A DNA stretch of 64,000 nucleotides from Anaerolineae bacterium (GCA_020848035.1 JADLAX010000034.1:86650-150649); one strand, 5' to 3'. Counted from the first letter of the stretch, positions 25,309 through 35,329 are shown. Made by a program: numbers and translations. Notes: generated by a model from the sequence alone, not told the origin.

Positions 25309-27855
25309 TCATTCAACTGATGACAAGACGATTTGCTGGCACTCGCCCAGGTTGTGGGGGATGAACTGTTGATAGTTGTGCGCCGGGGCATGGAGCATGA
25401 GGAAGTTGGGATGGTACTGCACCTGCCACTGGCCGTCGGCGGACTGGGCAATTTGGTCGATGCTGGCAAAGGCATATTCTGATGCGCCGCTGTCGGGGTT
25501 TAAGAAGTACCAGGTCATGTCTGCGGTGGTGTAACCATAATCGCCCTGGAGAATGTAACGGCCGTCTGCCGAAAACGACACAGGCCCGGTGAAAGTATCC
25601 TGGCGCAGCAGCTTAATTTGATCGACGGTTGTTAAATCGGCCGTTAACGTTACTTTGAACAAATAGCTTGGCGTGTTCGGCCCGTAGCTAATGATTCCCT
25701 CTTTACCATCTGCCTGGAGCAGCTGGAGCAGCAGTTCTCTTGAATTGCTTGGGTTTACCACTACCTGGTTCAGAACGATGCCGTCGGGGCGCTCGGCAGG
25801 GGGAAACTCAAGCAGCAGATCGGTCTGGCTTAACAAAAAGTGGCGGGCTTCGCCAGATGTGGCCGCGACAATCAGCTCCCAGCCTTCCTGGCCCAACTGC
25901 TGAAAACCGAACAACTCATCGGTTAGCCAGAACGGCAGACCGCCCCGCCCCAGCAGGCGGCGTTCCTGGCCATCGGGGGTCATCAGGTAGAGGACGTGCT
26001 GCAAGTCATAAGGCACGTCGGGGCCGATGTTGGTAAGCTCGCTGGGCGGTACGCGGACGAGAAGAAGTGCCTGATTGGGTGAAAAAAGCGGCCAGCCATG
26101 AATCGGTACCTGCGGACAATCACCTGTGGCACAAGCGGTCGGCTGTAAGCTGATGCTCAATTCTCCCTCGATATTATATTCCGAGCGGAGCAGGTAAGCG
26201 GCCGTTTCATCCACCATGCTGTAATTAACCCACTGTTCATTCTGAGCCACGATTTCCACATCTTCCAAAAGCCGGATGCTGTCGCCAGTTACCAGCGAAA
26301 CCTTGAAGCTGTTGTACGGTTCCTTATAGCCATATTCGGTCACAATAAAGTGCTGCCCATCCACGGTGCTGATGTGGGCATCGGCAAAAAAATCGACGAA
26401 GCGCTCCGTCCAGGTGCCTGCCGCCAGATTGTAGTCATACACCTGGCTGCCCGGCCGGTTGGCCAAATCGTAGCAGACAGCGGTGATGGTGCCTTCCGGC
26501 AGTGGAATGGGGGGCACAGCGGCCTGCCCGGCGCGAGTCTGGTCATAAACGTAGGCCAGAAAGCGGCTTCTCAGCTCAGCTTCGTCAAAAGTGCGCCCCA
26601 ACAACTCGCTCAGCCACATGTCGTAGGCGTTTACACTCAAGAGGCGCATCATTTCGGTGGGGGAAACGGCCGCTTCCCCCGCCGCCAAAAATTCCACCAT
26701 CATGTAAACCTGCTGCCAGATCAGGGTGGGGTCTTCCACCACCCACACTTGCAGCGTTTGCGGCTGGACTTCTGTCCAGCGACGGTTCCAGTAGCGCGTC
26801 AGGTCGCCATCCACGTTGAGAGCCAGCATGTGACGGTACGATTCGGCTGCCAGCGGCCACGGCTGCAACCCAAGCTGCGCCAGGTGGTAATCACGCAGGG
26901 CACGGAAGAAAAACGGGTGGCGGCAGCAGTCATAGGCGGTTTGGTGGGCGAGGACGGCCGTTGCAATCGGTACCTCATACGCCCGGACCAACAAATCATA
27001 GCTGGCTTCGTCGGTGGGCAGGCCGATGAGCGTCGGCGCGGGCAGCTCCAGGCGCAAGCTGCCCTGCATCATCGCCTCCGGGTCGTTGAGGGCCAGCAGC
27101 GAGTCAGGATCGGTCGCCAATCGCACGTTCAGGCGCAGCGTAGTCAGGCAGTCTAAATCAGCCAGCTGGGCACACATCCGAATCAACAAGGCATCCAGGT
27201 CCTGGCCCAGGCGCTGCGCGGCGACGGCGTCGCGGCCCGGGTAGGCCAGCGTGAGGTGCTGGCCCGACCAGATCGTCCACTCGCCCCAAAACGCCTCATC
27301 GGGCGGGGAATAGAGCCAGCGGGTATTGCCCTGCCGGTAAACGGCCGTTTGCAACAAAGTCACCGTTTCCGTCACGCCATCGGGCCGGGTAATGGCATAC
27401 GCCTGGGGGTACAGCAGCTCGACGGCTTGCAGGTCGGGGGAAACGGTAAAGCTGACCTCTTCGCGGGTGAGGCGCTCCGCGGCCGGTTGGTGCTGCCAGC
27501 CCAGCATGGGCCGCCCCAGCAGAAGCCCTGCATCGAACAGCGTTTTCTGCGCTTCAGTCCAGGCGGGCTCCCGCCCGGAGAGGTTGGCGCGGAACAGGTC
27601 TTCGTCCTGATTGACGGCCGTTTGCAGCACAAAGTTGTGGGTAGCCAGCAGCTCGTTTTCAATATCGGTCGTGGCCGTTGCCACCCGTTGGTCGATTTGC
27701 CACTGCAGCGCCAGCCAGACGGCCGTGACGCTTACCAGCACCCCCAGCAAAAACCGCCAGCGACGGCGCAAAAATGGTTGGGGAACGGCCGTTTGTTTGG
27801 CTTTATCCTCTTCCGGCCACCCCTCATCTTCATCTGTGCGCCACTCAAACGACAT
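25309..27855 (-). CDS. Unknown membrane-anchored protein, tandem paralogue 1
   Basis: The 848-residue protein starts MSFEWRTDEDE with a single membrane helix at about 33-51 (FLLGVLVSVTAVWLALQW), so the bulk is extracytoplasmic. The first half is alpha-helical and the second half contains beta-propeller-like WD/PD40 elements (SADGRYILQGDYGY, FSPNQALLLVRV). It is clearly paralogous to the next gene: shared MSFEW start, QINQRV-like stretch after the anchor, SGREPAW/SGRDPEW and YSPPDEAFWG/FAPPDPEFWG. I cannot assign a family; an inactive peptidase-like domain is possible. Confidence 0.8.
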   Translation of the reverse strand: MSFEWRTDEDEGWPEEDKAKQTAVPQPFLRRRWRFLLGVLVSVTAVWLALQWQIDQRVATATTDIENELLATHNFVLQTAVNQDEDLFRANLSGREPAWTEAQKTLFDAGLLLGRPMLGWQHQPAAERLTREEVSFTVSPDLQAVELLYPQAYAITRPDGVTETVTLLQTAVYRQGNTRWLYSPPDEAFWGEWTIWSGQHLTLAYPGRDAVAAQRLGQDLDALLIRMCAQLADLDCLTTLRLNVRLATDPDSLLALNDPEAMMQGSLRLELPAPTLIGLPTDEASYDLLVRAYEVPIATAVLAHQTAYDCCRHPFFFRALRDYHLAQLGLQPWPLAAESYRHMLALNVDGDLTRYWNRRWTEVQPQTLQVWVVEDPTLIWQQVYMMVEFLAAGEAAVSPTEMMRLLSVNAYDMWLSELLGRTFDEAELRSRFLAYVYDQTRAGQAAVPPIPLPEGTITAVCYDLANRPGSQVYDYNLAAGTWTERFVDFFADAHISTVDGQHFIVTEYGYKEPYNSFKVSLVTGDSIRLLEDVEIVAQNEQWVNYSMVDETAAYLLRSEYNIEGELSISLQPTACATGDCPQVPIHGWPLFSPNQALLLVRVPPSELTNIGPDVPYDLQHVLYLMTPDGQERRLLGRGGLPFWLTDELFGFQQLGQEGWELIVAATSGEARHFLLSQTDLLLEFPPAERPDGIVLNQVVVNPSNSRELLLQLLQADGKEGIISYGPNTPSYLFKVTLTADLTTVDQIKLLRQDTFTGPVSFSADGRYILQGDYGYTTADMTWYFLNPDSGASEYAFASIDQIAQSADGQWQVQYHPNFLMLHAPAHNYQQFIPHNLGECQQIVLSSVE

Positions 27856-27869
27856 GTTTCACCTCGAAA

Positions 27870-27904
27870 TTAGTCATTGACCATTGACCATTAGCAATTG
27901 GCTA
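27870..27904. repeat. Short tandem words CATTGACCATTGACCATT
   Basis: Degenerate iterations of TTGACCA fill the gap between the two tandem paralogues. Confidence 0.5.
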
Positions 27905-30433
27905 TTCACCTTCTAGCCTATCGACCCAGGCCGCATTTGTACAGTTTAACCCGTCAAAATTGAGAATTTGTTCATCCCGGCCGTTGTGCCACAGGCGGAT
28001 GGTGCCCAGTTCGGGCAGGGCTAGCCACTGGCCATCGGGCGTCCAGCTGGCATAAAAATGGCGCGGGTAAGGTGTGGTGCCCAACACCGTGTAGTTAAAA
28101 AAACGCAGCTCAGCGCCATCAGCATCTTGCAGAAAGAGGTTGACGGCCGTTTCACCCGGCGTTGTGTAGGTGAAGAGCAGGTAACGGCCGTCTGGCGAAA
28201 AGCGGTACCCTTCCAGCTCGGAATTTTGCCACGCGGTTAGCGGAATGTGCCGTCGCACCAAATCGCTCACCCGATCATACCAAAACAGGTGTCCGGTCGC
28301 GGCCACAGTCGCCAGATTCGATTCGCCCCGAACGAGAACGAGCATTGTTTCTCGGCTGGCCGAAAGGGGCTGAACAAATTCAAACGTTAAATTGTCCATC
28401 GCCAAATAGGCCAGCATGTCGCTGTCGGTCAGCAACGTAAACGGGGGCGGCAGCTGAATATCAGACAAGACCAGCTGTTCCACCCCATTTTGAAACTGGT
28501 TCAGATAACCAAACCGGGTGTCATCCAGCCAAAAAGGCGACGCCCCAAAACCGGGCGAATTATTGGCCTCGGCCGTTGGGGCGTCACGTAAGAGCATCAG
28601 GCCAATGGCCGCACCCTCGTGCCACCACGGGTTGGTGGTGGTGAGGGTGATGAGATGCTCGCCGCCGGGTGACCAGATTGGATACCCGCCGATGGCCACC
28701 GCATCACAGTCGCCGCCCACCTGGCACGTCTCCAAATCGGTAAGGGCATAAAAGGTGCCGGTGGTGTAGCCGGGCGCGACGGTCCAGAGCAGGTAACGGC
28801 CGTTAGGGTCCGTTATCGTAGGAATGGCCAGCGGCGGAGTGGTGGTGAGGTTGGCTACGTTGTCCCAACTGACATCCACACGCTGGCCCCGGCGCAGCAG
28901 AAACGTCTCCGGCGACCCGTCCAGTCGTTCCACGGCCAGGGCCACGCCTGAGCCATCGGGCAGGCCGGTCATAAAGCTGTCCGCGCTGTCTAGCGCCTGC
29001 ACCAAGTCAGGCTCAGGTGCAGCTTCGCCAAAATTGTAGCGGTACAGCCCTGCCTTGCGGCCCACGTCTTCACACACCAGCATCATGTCGCGGCCCGGCT
29101 GAGGAATTTGCTGCACCCGCCCAAACCGTCGTGCCAGATACTGCCGGAAGGTCTGGTGCAGCAGCGCTTCGTTGCTTGCCACACTGCCGGTATTTTCCGC
29201 CAGCCACTGGCTAAATTGACGGCCGTCGCTGCGCACCAGGGATTGCCCAATTTGCCCTGGAGACAGATCAAACACCTCGGCTAAAAAATCAACGGTGAGA
29301 TAGGGCATGGGCATGGCGGCAAATTCGGTAGGCGATTGGGCGAAAGCGACATTCCAATCCTGGGCGGCATCCAGCAAATGCAGATCGTCGGGGAGGGGAA
29401 CGGCCGTATCCGCCAAAGCCCACTCACCCACGCCCAACTCGTACAGCTGGCGCTCGATGGCGGCGCGGTAAAACGGCACATTATCGCAGCATTCCCAGCC
29501 AATCAGGTCGTTGAGGGCTACCGTGAGCAGGTACGCCGCGTAGCCGCGCAGCAGCGCCTGGTAGCCCGCCTCGTCTTGCGGCAGCCCCACCAGCGTCGGC
29601 GTAGGCAGCACGACGGCCGTATCCCCCTGCCAGACCGAATCGCCGCCGCTGTTCTCCCCGGTGAGCGCATCCAAAAAGGCCAGGTTGGTCAGGCTGTCCG
29701 GCTCCGACGAAAAGGTGAGGCGCACCTGGGCCTCTTCCGGGCAGGTAAAACCGGGCGTGCTGCACACCTGCACCAGCCGCGCCTCTAAATCAGCCGCCAG
29801 TCGGTGCACAAGCTCCTCATCGCGGGCCGGGTAGCGCACGCTGATCAGCTCCCCTTCCAGGCGCCGCTGCACGCCCCAAAATTCTGGATCCGGCGGGGCA
29901 AACAGCCAGCGGTCCTCGCCCAGGCGGTAAACGTCTACCCGCCGCAGCTGCACGGTTTGGGTGAGGCCGTTGCCAATGTTCAGGCTGTAATTTTGCAGGG
30001 TGGCCAGTTCGGCCGAGGTCAGTTCGGGCGAGAAGGTGGGGCTGATGACGGCCGTTTCCGCCAACACCGGCTGCCATGCCAGGCCAAAGGCGGTGCGGTC
30101 AAACAGGGTGCCGTTGGCGATGTTTTCCTGCTGCGCCAGCGACCATTCCGGGTCGCGCCCGGAGAGCAGGCTGTTGAACAAATTCTCGTCCCTGTTTTGT
30201 GCCGCCTGCTGTAAAACGGCGTAGCTGGCCACCAGGTCAGCTTCGATGTCGTCGGTGGCGGCTTCAACCCGCTGGTTAATCTGGCTGTAGAGGAGGAAAA
30301 CGGCCGTGCCAACCACCAGCACCGTCGCCAAAACCAGCCAGGGCCAGCGCCGCCGCCCGCGCTTGGGCGGCTTTGGCGGTGCTGGTTCCTCGTCCCAGCG
30401 GTGATCTTCTTCGGTCTGCCACTCAAAAGACAT
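27902..30433 (-). CDS. Unknown membrane-anchored protein, tandem paralogue 2
   Basis: The 843-residue protein has the same design as its neighbour: MSFEWQTEED, membrane helix about 35-54 (WLVLATVLVVGTAVFLLYS), helical half, then propeller-like repeats (SPDGRYLLFTYTTPGE, WTPDGQWLALPE, IWSPGGEHLITL). The start is set by homology with the paralogue; a 12-codon upstream extension derives from a repeat hairpin. Cys pairs (STPGFTCPEE, GWECCDN) could form disulfides outside the cell. The role is unknown. Confidence 0.8.
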   Translation of the reverse strand: MSFEWQTEEDHRWDEEPAPPKPPKRGRRRWPWLVLATVLVVGTAVFLLYSQINQRVEAATDDIEADLVASYAVLQQAAQNRDENLFNSLLSGRDPEWSLAQQENIANGTLFDRTAFGLAWQPVLAETAVISPTFSPELTSAELATLQNYSLNIGNGLTQTVQLRRVDVYRLGEDRWLFAPPDPEFWGVQRRLEGELISVRYPARDEELVHRLAADLEARLVQVCSTPGFTCPEEAQVRLTFSSEPDSLTNLAFLDALTGENSGGDSVWQGDTAVVLPTPTLVGLPQDEAGYQALLRGYAAYLLTVALNDLIGWECCDNVPFYRAAIERQLYELGVGEWALADTAVPLPDDLHLLDAAQDWNVAFAQSPTEFAAMPMPYLTVDFLAEVFDLSPGQIGQSLVRSDGRQFSQWLAENTGSVASNEALLHQTFRQYLARRFGRVQQIPQPGRDMMLVCEDVGRKAGLYRYNFGEAAPEPDLVQALDSADSFMTGLPDGSGVALAVERLDGSPETFLLRRGQRVDVSWDNVANLTTTPPLAIPTITDPNGRYLLWTVAPGYTTGTFYALTDLETCQVGGDCDAVAIGGYPIWSPGGEHLITLTTTNPWWHEGAAIGLMLLRDAPTAEANNSPGFGASPFWLDDTRFGYLNQFQNGVEQLVLSDIQLPPPFTLLTDSDMLAYLAMDNLTFEFVQPLSASRETMLVLVRGESNLATVAATGHLFWYDRVSDLVRRHIPLTAWQNSELEGYRFSPDGRYLLFTYTTPGETAVNLFLQDADGAELRFFNYTVLGTTPYPRHFYASWTPDGQWLALPELGTIRLWHNGRDEQILNFDGLNCTNAAWVDRLEGE

Positions 30434-30468
30434 AGAGTTCAAACTGCCAGGCAAGAGGAGAAGTAGCA

Positions 30469-30519
30469 TGAAGCGTGAAACGTGAAACGTGAATATTCAT
30501 CACGTTTCACGTTTCACGC
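30469..30519. repeat. Hairpin of the GTGAAACG family
   Basis: ATGAAGCGTGAAACGTGAAA followed by ATCACGTTTCACGTTTCACG. It lies directly downstream of the lytic transglycosylase stop and may end its transcript. Confidence 0.85.
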
Positions 30520-30520
30520 C

Positions 30521-33130
30521 TCACTCCTCCCCGTACAGATAGTCGTAAATCACAAAGCCCACAAAAATGCGCTCGATGTAGAGGCGGGTTTCGGGGAAGT
30601 TAACCGTTTCCACAAACAAATCGAGATCGCCGCCCGCCTGTTCGTACCAGCGGGCGGCATTGCCGGGACCGCCGTTGTAGGCGGCCAGGGCGGCGTGGGC
30701 ATGATCGTCAAAGGTGTTGAGTTGTTGATTCAGGTAAAACGCGCCAAAGTTCAGCCCAACGTACGGCTTGTACAAATCTTCGTTGACAAAATCGGGCCAG
30801 CTGAGCAGGTTAGCAATGTACGCCCCGGTGTCGGGGATGACCTGGCTCAGCCCCTGGGCCGCCGCGCCGGAGCGGGCAAAACTCTCGAACAGGCTCTCCT
30901 GCCGCACCAGGCTAAACTGGAGCCGGGGATCAAAGCCGTAGCGCTCGGCCAGGGGCAGCACGAGATCGGCGAAGTAAACCGGGTAAGCCAGCTGCCCGAT
31001 ATAGGCGGGGGCCTCAAACACGGTCTGGCCGGAGAGATTGAGCACGGTTACTGCCGCCAAAATCGACGAGCGGTAGAGGCCACTATCGCGGAAGTAGAGG
31101 GCCAGCTGGTAGCTTAGCAGGGCGTTGTCGGCCACCGACACACGCAGATTTTCAAATTCCGCCTTGCCCGCCTCAAACAGACCAGCCGCCCACAGCTTCT
31201 GGCCCACAATGAGGCGCGGATCGGCCGTCAGGCTGGCGCTGAGCTGGCTGACGGGCGCATCTTCCGGCAGCTGGAGCCAGTCACGCAGCCACGTTTCGGC
31301 TTCCTGCTGCAAAGCTTCTTGTTCAACGGGAGTAGGCGGCTGGAAACGGCCGTTCCCCACAAACGCCGCCTGTCCTTCCGCCAACCCTGCGGCACGCAGC
31401 CAGTAATAATCGATCCGCCGGTTGTTTTGCAGCAGCTGCTGCACCTCGGCCGCGATCGCTGCGGGGTCGATGGTGGGTACGGCCGTTGCGGGCGCTTCAA
31501 GCGTGGCGGTCACCGTCGCCGTGGCGCTGATGGTGGTTGTGGGTTCCAGCGTGGCAGTGGCCGTCGCTGCGGCGTAGTCGGGCAGCGTGCGCTGCAACCA
31601 GACCAGGCCCGCACCGCCGTACTCCGTTTGCGGGTAGCTCTGGATGAGCTGGTGCCAGCGAGTCACGGCCGTTGCCCCATCCCCGACCTCGTTGGCCAGC
31701 AAACCGGCCAGAAACAGCGCTTCGGCGGCATCGGCAAAGCTGGGGTAACGGCTGCCCACGATGGTGTAGAGCTCCACGGCCGTGGCCAAATCCCCCAATC
31801 GTTCGGCCAGTTCGGCCCCTTCCCAGGCAGCCTCGGCAGCGTTGGTGCCGTCGGGGTACTGCACCAGGTAGTCGCGGTAGAGCTGGAGGGCAGCGGCCGT
31901 TTCGCCCAATCGCGCCCGCAGGTTGGCCTCTTCAAACAGCGCCCCCGCCGGTTCGCGAGCGGCATAGGCGGCCAGGGCGGCCAGCGCTTCGACGCTGTTG
32001 CCCAGCGCTTCATAGCTCCAGGCGATGAACAGGTGGGCCTCGGCGCGGCCATCATCTGGGTTCAGGGCGATGGCCCGCTGAAAGGCGGCAATGGCGGGCT
32101 GGTACGATTGGGCATAAAAGTTGACCAGGCCGCGCTGGTATTCATCCACCACCACTCCGGCGTCCACCAGCTGCACCAGCCCCAGGTAGCTGTCGTAAGC
32201 GCGGGGATAGTCGGTGATGCCAATGCGGAAACGGCCGTAAGCCCCCTCGGTATCACCCGCCGCCAGCAGCGCCAGCCCGGCCTGGTAATTCATCTGCCCT
32301 TTGGTGAACTCGGTCACGGCCATGTCGCGCACGATGTCGTACTGGGCAATGGCTTCCTGGAGACGGCCGTTTTGCACGTACAGCTGGGCCAGCGCCTGCC
32401 GGTTGGCAATCTCCTTCAGCCGCTGGGCGGGCGCGTTGAGGGCCGCTTCGTAGGCGGCCACCACAGAGGAAATTTCGCCGTTGGCGGTATAAATTTCGGC
32501 CAGCAGCGGCTCGACGTAAGCGGCCATGTCCGGGTTTTGGCCCAGGTAGAACTGGTAAGCGGCAATCGCCGAGGCGCTGTCGCCCACGGCGGCGTGCAGC
32601 TGACCCAGCCGCAAATGCACGTCGTTGGGCGCCGAATCGGGGAACTGAACCAGGAGGTCATCAAAGGCGACGATGGCTTCTGGGAAACGGCCGTCGCCCT
32701 GGTAAGCCACGCCGAGCCAGTATAAGAGGGACATCTGCTGAGAGGCGGTGTAATTTTCCTGGAGCTGTTGGGCGGTGGTCAGGTTGTCAACTGCGGCGGC
32801 GTAATCGCCGTTGTGCAGCTGGCGTTCAGCCAGGGTGAGGCGCATTTCTGGCGCGGGGGTTGGTGTGGGCGAGGGCAGCGGGGTGACGGTGGGGAGGGGC
32901 GTGACGGTGGGGAGGAGAACGGCCGTACCTTCTTCCCCGGCGGTGGCATCCCCCGAAGGGGATGGCGGCAGCGTTGGTAAACCCGAAGCCAGGGTGGGGG
33001 TTGGCTGGAGGGCTTCATCAGCCGCTGTTTCGGGCATCGGGCTGGCCGCCGGTGGCGATTCCCCACAGGCACCAAGCCAGATCAGGGCCACAAGCAAACC
33101 AGCGTAACAGAAACGTCGCACCTTTTGCAT
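30521..33130 (-). CDS. TPR lipoprotein with soluble lytic transglycosylase (SLT) domain
   Basis: The 869-residue protein has lipoprotein signal peptide VALIWLGAC (lipobox Cys at about 22), a Pro/Thr-rich linker, then about 15 TPR-like helical pairs (about 95-500), and a C-terminal SLT domain from about 735 with catalytic Glu in RQESLFES, GAAAQGLSQVIP and AAYNGGPGNAARW. It cleaves peptidoglycan glycan strands with anhydro-muramyl formation, as in Slt70. Length and layout fit the Slt family. Confidence 0.94.
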   Translation of the reverse strand: MQKVRRFCYAGLLVALIWLGACGESPPAASPMPETAADEALQPTPTLASGLPTLPPSPSGDATAGEEGTAVLLPTVTPLPTVTPLPSPTPTPAPEMRLTLAERQLHNGDYAAAVDNLTTAQQLQENYTASQQMSLLYWLGVAYQGDGRFPEAIVAFDDLLVQFPDSAPNDVHLRLGQLHAAVGDSASAIAAYQFYLGQNPDMAAYVEPLLAEIYTANGEISSVVAAYEAALNAPAQRLKEIANRQALAQLYVQNGRLQEAIAQYDIVRDMAVTEFTKGQMNYQAGLALLAAGDTEGAYGRFRIGITDYPRAYDSYLGLVQLVDAGVVVDEYQRGLVNFYAQSYQPAIAAFQRAIALNPDDGRAEAHLFIAWSYEALGNSVEALAALAAYAAREPAGALFEEANLRARLGETAAALQLYRDYLVQYPDGTNAAEAAWEGAELAERLGDLATAVELYTIVGSRYPSFADAAEALFLAGLLANEVGDGATAVTRWHQLIQSYPQTEYGGAGLVWLQRTLPDYAAATATATLEPTTTISATATVTATLEAPATAVPTIDPAAIAAEVQQLLQNNRRIDYYWLRAAGLAEGQAAFVGNGRFQPPTPVEQEALQQEAETWLRDWLQLPEDAPVSQLSASLTADPRLIVGQKLWAAGLFEAGKAEFENLRVSVADNALLSYQLALYFRDSGLYRSSILAAVTVLNLSGQTVFEAPAYIGQLAYPVYFADLVLPLAERYGFDPRLQFSLVRQESLFESFARSGAAAQGLSQVIPDTGAYIANLLSWPDFVNEDLYKPYVGLNFGAFYLNQQLNTFDDHAHAALAAYNGGPGNAARWYEQAGGDLDLFVETVNFPETRLYIERIFVGFVIYDYLYGEE

Positions 33131-33172
33131 GGGGAGAGAGTATTCAGACAGATCGAAAAGGAAAATAGGCAG

Positions 33173-33208
33173 CGGGGAAAAGTGAGAACTTTCTCACTTT
33201 TCCCGCGC
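33173..33208. terminator. Palindrome GGGAAAAGTGAGAA / TTCTCACTTTTCCC
   Basis: A perfect 14-bp stem with a short loop, between the paralogous coiled-coil gene (ends 33226) and the SLT gene, and probably a terminator. Confidence 0.65.
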
Positions 33209-33225
33209 TCGAACGTTGGCCCACT

Positions 33226-34140
33226 TTAGGCGGCGTTCTCTTTAGCTTCCCGTTCTTCGATCTCTTCCATCGCCTCTTCCACCGCTTCTTCGATTGACTC
33301 TTCGTCCAGCACGGTGCGGGTCATGAGGTCCCAACCGAGGTAAAGCAGGGAAAATTGCAGGAAACCAAGCCAGGCAAAGACAACCTGCAAGGCGAGTTTG
33401 GCGTTGCCCGCCTGGGCCTGGACCGTGCTTTGTGTGGTGGTCATGGTGGAGTTGATGTCCTGCACAATGCCAATGTACTGGCCCAACAGCGGGTCTACTT
33501 CGGCGACACGGCCGTTTAACACCGCCAGATCATCCGACACCGCGTAAATGTTTTCCGATACCGAGCCCAGGTTGGCGTTAGCGGCCGTCAGGCTGGGTTC
33601 CAGCTCACGCAGGCGGTCAGGAAAACCATCCAGGCTGGTGCTCAGACCGTTCACCGTTTCATCGAAGGGCACCGTCGGGGCATAATTCACGCCGAGATCG
33701 TAGTTGAGTTCGAAGCCTAAAATCTCTTCCTCAATTTTGAAATCGTTCAGCGTCAGCAGCGTGTCGTCGATGACGGCGGCCACTTCCGCCACGGCGGGCA
33801 CAGCCAGCTGTACCGATTCGATGCTGTTGGGGGCGTCTTCGGCGGCAATTTGGGCCACTTCTTCCAGCAGCGGCTGGGTGTCGGCGAGCGTTTTGGCCAG
33901 GGAATCGGCCGTTTGCTCCACGGTCACCAGGCTGGTGTTCACATCGCCGATGGTGCCTCGGGCCAGCTCCAGCGTGTCTTCCACGGTGGCCAGGCTTTGC
34001 CCGGTCAACCCCAGCGTGTCGCCCAACACCTTGACTACGGCGTCTACCGCGCGCCCGCTGTAGATAATGCCACCAATGCTCAGCACCACGCCGAGCAAAC
34101 CAATAATTAGCAGTACAAATCCAGCAATTCTGCGAAACAT
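33226..34140 (-). CDS. Coiled-coil membrane protein, paralogue A
   Basis: A 304-residue protein with N-terminal membrane helix 7-27 (GFVLLIIGLLGVVLSIGGIIY), a long helical/coiled-coil periplasmic-type region 30-235 rich in heptads (VEDTLELARGTIGDVNTSL), a second helix about 255-275 and a highly acidic C-terminal tail (EEAVEEAMEEIEEREAKE). About one third of positions match the next gene upstream, which shares order and lengths. Function unknown; a scaffold or signalling-like antenna between two membrane helices is possible. Confidence 0.8.
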   Translation of the reverse strand: MFRRIAGFVLLIIGLLGVVLSIGGIIYSGRAVDAVVKVLGDTLGLTGQSLATVEDTLELARGTIGDVNTSLVTVEQTADSLAKTLADTQPLLEEVAQIAAEDAPNSIESVQLAVPAVAEVAAVIDDTLLTLNDFKIEEEILGFELNYDLGVNYAPTVPFDETVNGLSTSLDGFPDRLRELEPSLTAANANLGSVSENIYAVSDDLAVLNGRVAEVDPLLGQYIGIVQDINSTMTTTQSTVQAQAGNAKLALQVVFAWLGFLQFSLLYLGWDLMTRTVLDEESIEEAVEEAMEEIEEREAKENAA

Positions 34141-34190
34141 TCCCTAATTCCTCCTGATAATGACGGGATTGAAAACGGCAAAGGGGAGGG

Positions 34191-34293
34191 TGGCAAGTGA
34201 AAAGTGGCAAGTGAAAAGTGTTAAGTGATAAGAATTTCTCCTTCTACCTTCCTACTTTTAACTTTTAACTTTTTACTTTTTACTCCTTTTCCT
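34191..34293. repeat. Iterated-word hairpin GCAAGTGAAAAGTG / ACTTTTAACTTTTTAC
   Basis: The left arm iterates AAGTGAAAAGTG and the right arm its complement-like TACTTTTAACTTTTAAC. It fills the gap between the two coiled-coil paralogues. Confidence 0.7.
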
Positions 34294-34308
34294 TTCCGCA
34301 AAATAACG

Positions 34309-35166
34309 TTAGGACAGTGCGTTAGAATCCGAACCGCGCCGGTTGGTCACCAATTCCCAGCCCAGGTAAAGCGGGGCCACCTGGGTGATGGCCAGCCAGA
34401 TCATCGCCAGAGTGATGCCATTTTTGATGGTCTGCACTTCGCTGTTAATTTGGGCGCGCATCTGGCGGGTGCGGTCGTTGGTGGTGGTGATAAGCCGGAG
34501 GTATTCGTCCAAAATGGGGTCGAGCTCGGTGATACGGCCGTTTACCGTACCCAAATCATCGGCCAACGTACGAATATCGCGGCTGACCGTTTGCAAATTA
34601 TTGTTGGCGACGTTGATGTAAATTTCCAGGGTGCGCAAGCTTTCCGGCAGCCCTTCAAGCCCCTCACCCAATTCCCGCACCGATTGGTCAAAGGGCACTT
34701 CTGGTTCATAGTCGATGCCCAGGTCGTACTGCAACTCCAAGCCTAAAATCTCTTCGTCAATTCGAAAATTGTTGAGGGTGGTCAGGGTGGAATCAATCAC
34801 GCCAGCCACCTGTTCCAGGCTGGGGAATGCCTGTTGGATGGTTTCCAGGCTGTCGGGCACCTGGTCCGAAGCCACGCTAGAAATCTGCCCCAGCAACGGC
34901 CGTGTGTCGGTTACCGTCTGGGCCAGGTCGTCGGCAGTGGTTTCGGCCGTTTCCATCACCGTGTTGACGTCGGCAATGCTGCTCTTGGCCAGCGCCAGCG
35001 TCTCGGAAACAGTATCCAGGCTTTGCGACGTCAGCTCCAGGGTTTGATCAAAATTGGCAGCGATGCGGTCCACCAGGCGATGGCCCAGCCGTGCGCCCCA
35101 AATGGCCAGCACAATGCCCCCCACGCCAATCAACAACATCACGATGCCAAGAAAACGCCGAACCAT
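34309..35166 (-). CDS. Coiled-coil membrane protein, paralogue B
   Basis: A 285-residue protein starting MVRRFLGIVMLLIGVGG, with the same two-helix, central coiled-coil design as paralogue A (TSQSLDTVSETLALAKSSIAD against TGQSLATVEDTLELARGTIGD; shared DEEILGLELQYDLG). It lacks the acidic tail of A. The start at 35166 is set by GGAGAAAG just upstream. The unit order B then A suggests a two-gene operon. No function is known. Confidence 0.8.
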   Translation of the reverse strand: MVRRFLGIVMLLIGVGGIVLAIWGARLGHRLVDRIAANFDQTLELTSQSLDTVSETLALAKSSIADVNTVMETAETTADDLAQTVTDTRPLLGQISSVASDQVPDSLETIQQAFPSLEQVAGVIDSTLTTLNNFRIDEEILGLELQYDLGIDYEPEVPFDQSVRELGEGLEGLPESLRTLEIYINVANNNLQTVSRDIRTLADDLGTVNGRITELDPILDEYLRLITTTNDRTRQMRAQINSEVQTIKNGITLAMIWLAITQVAPLYLGWELVTNRRGSDSNALS

Positions 35167-35211
35167 AACTTTCTCCAAAGGGGAATGACTGAGGCAAGTG
35201 AAAACTGTTTT

Positions 35212-35276
35212 CATTTTCCCGGAAACTGGGTGGACGCCGCCATAGCGTCAGCGACATATCAAGTTTCCGGGAAAAT
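35212..35276. repeat. Inverted repeat TTTTCCCGGAAACT
   Basis: ATTTTCCCGGAAACT and AGTTTCCGGGAAAAT are a 15-bp perfect inverted repeat around a 35-nt loop, related to the element at 13477-13534. Confidence 0.65.
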
Positions 35277-35329
35277 CTGTCACTTTTTCCTTTTCACTTC
35301 CTAAAGCCACTGCCCCAACAAATCTACGC

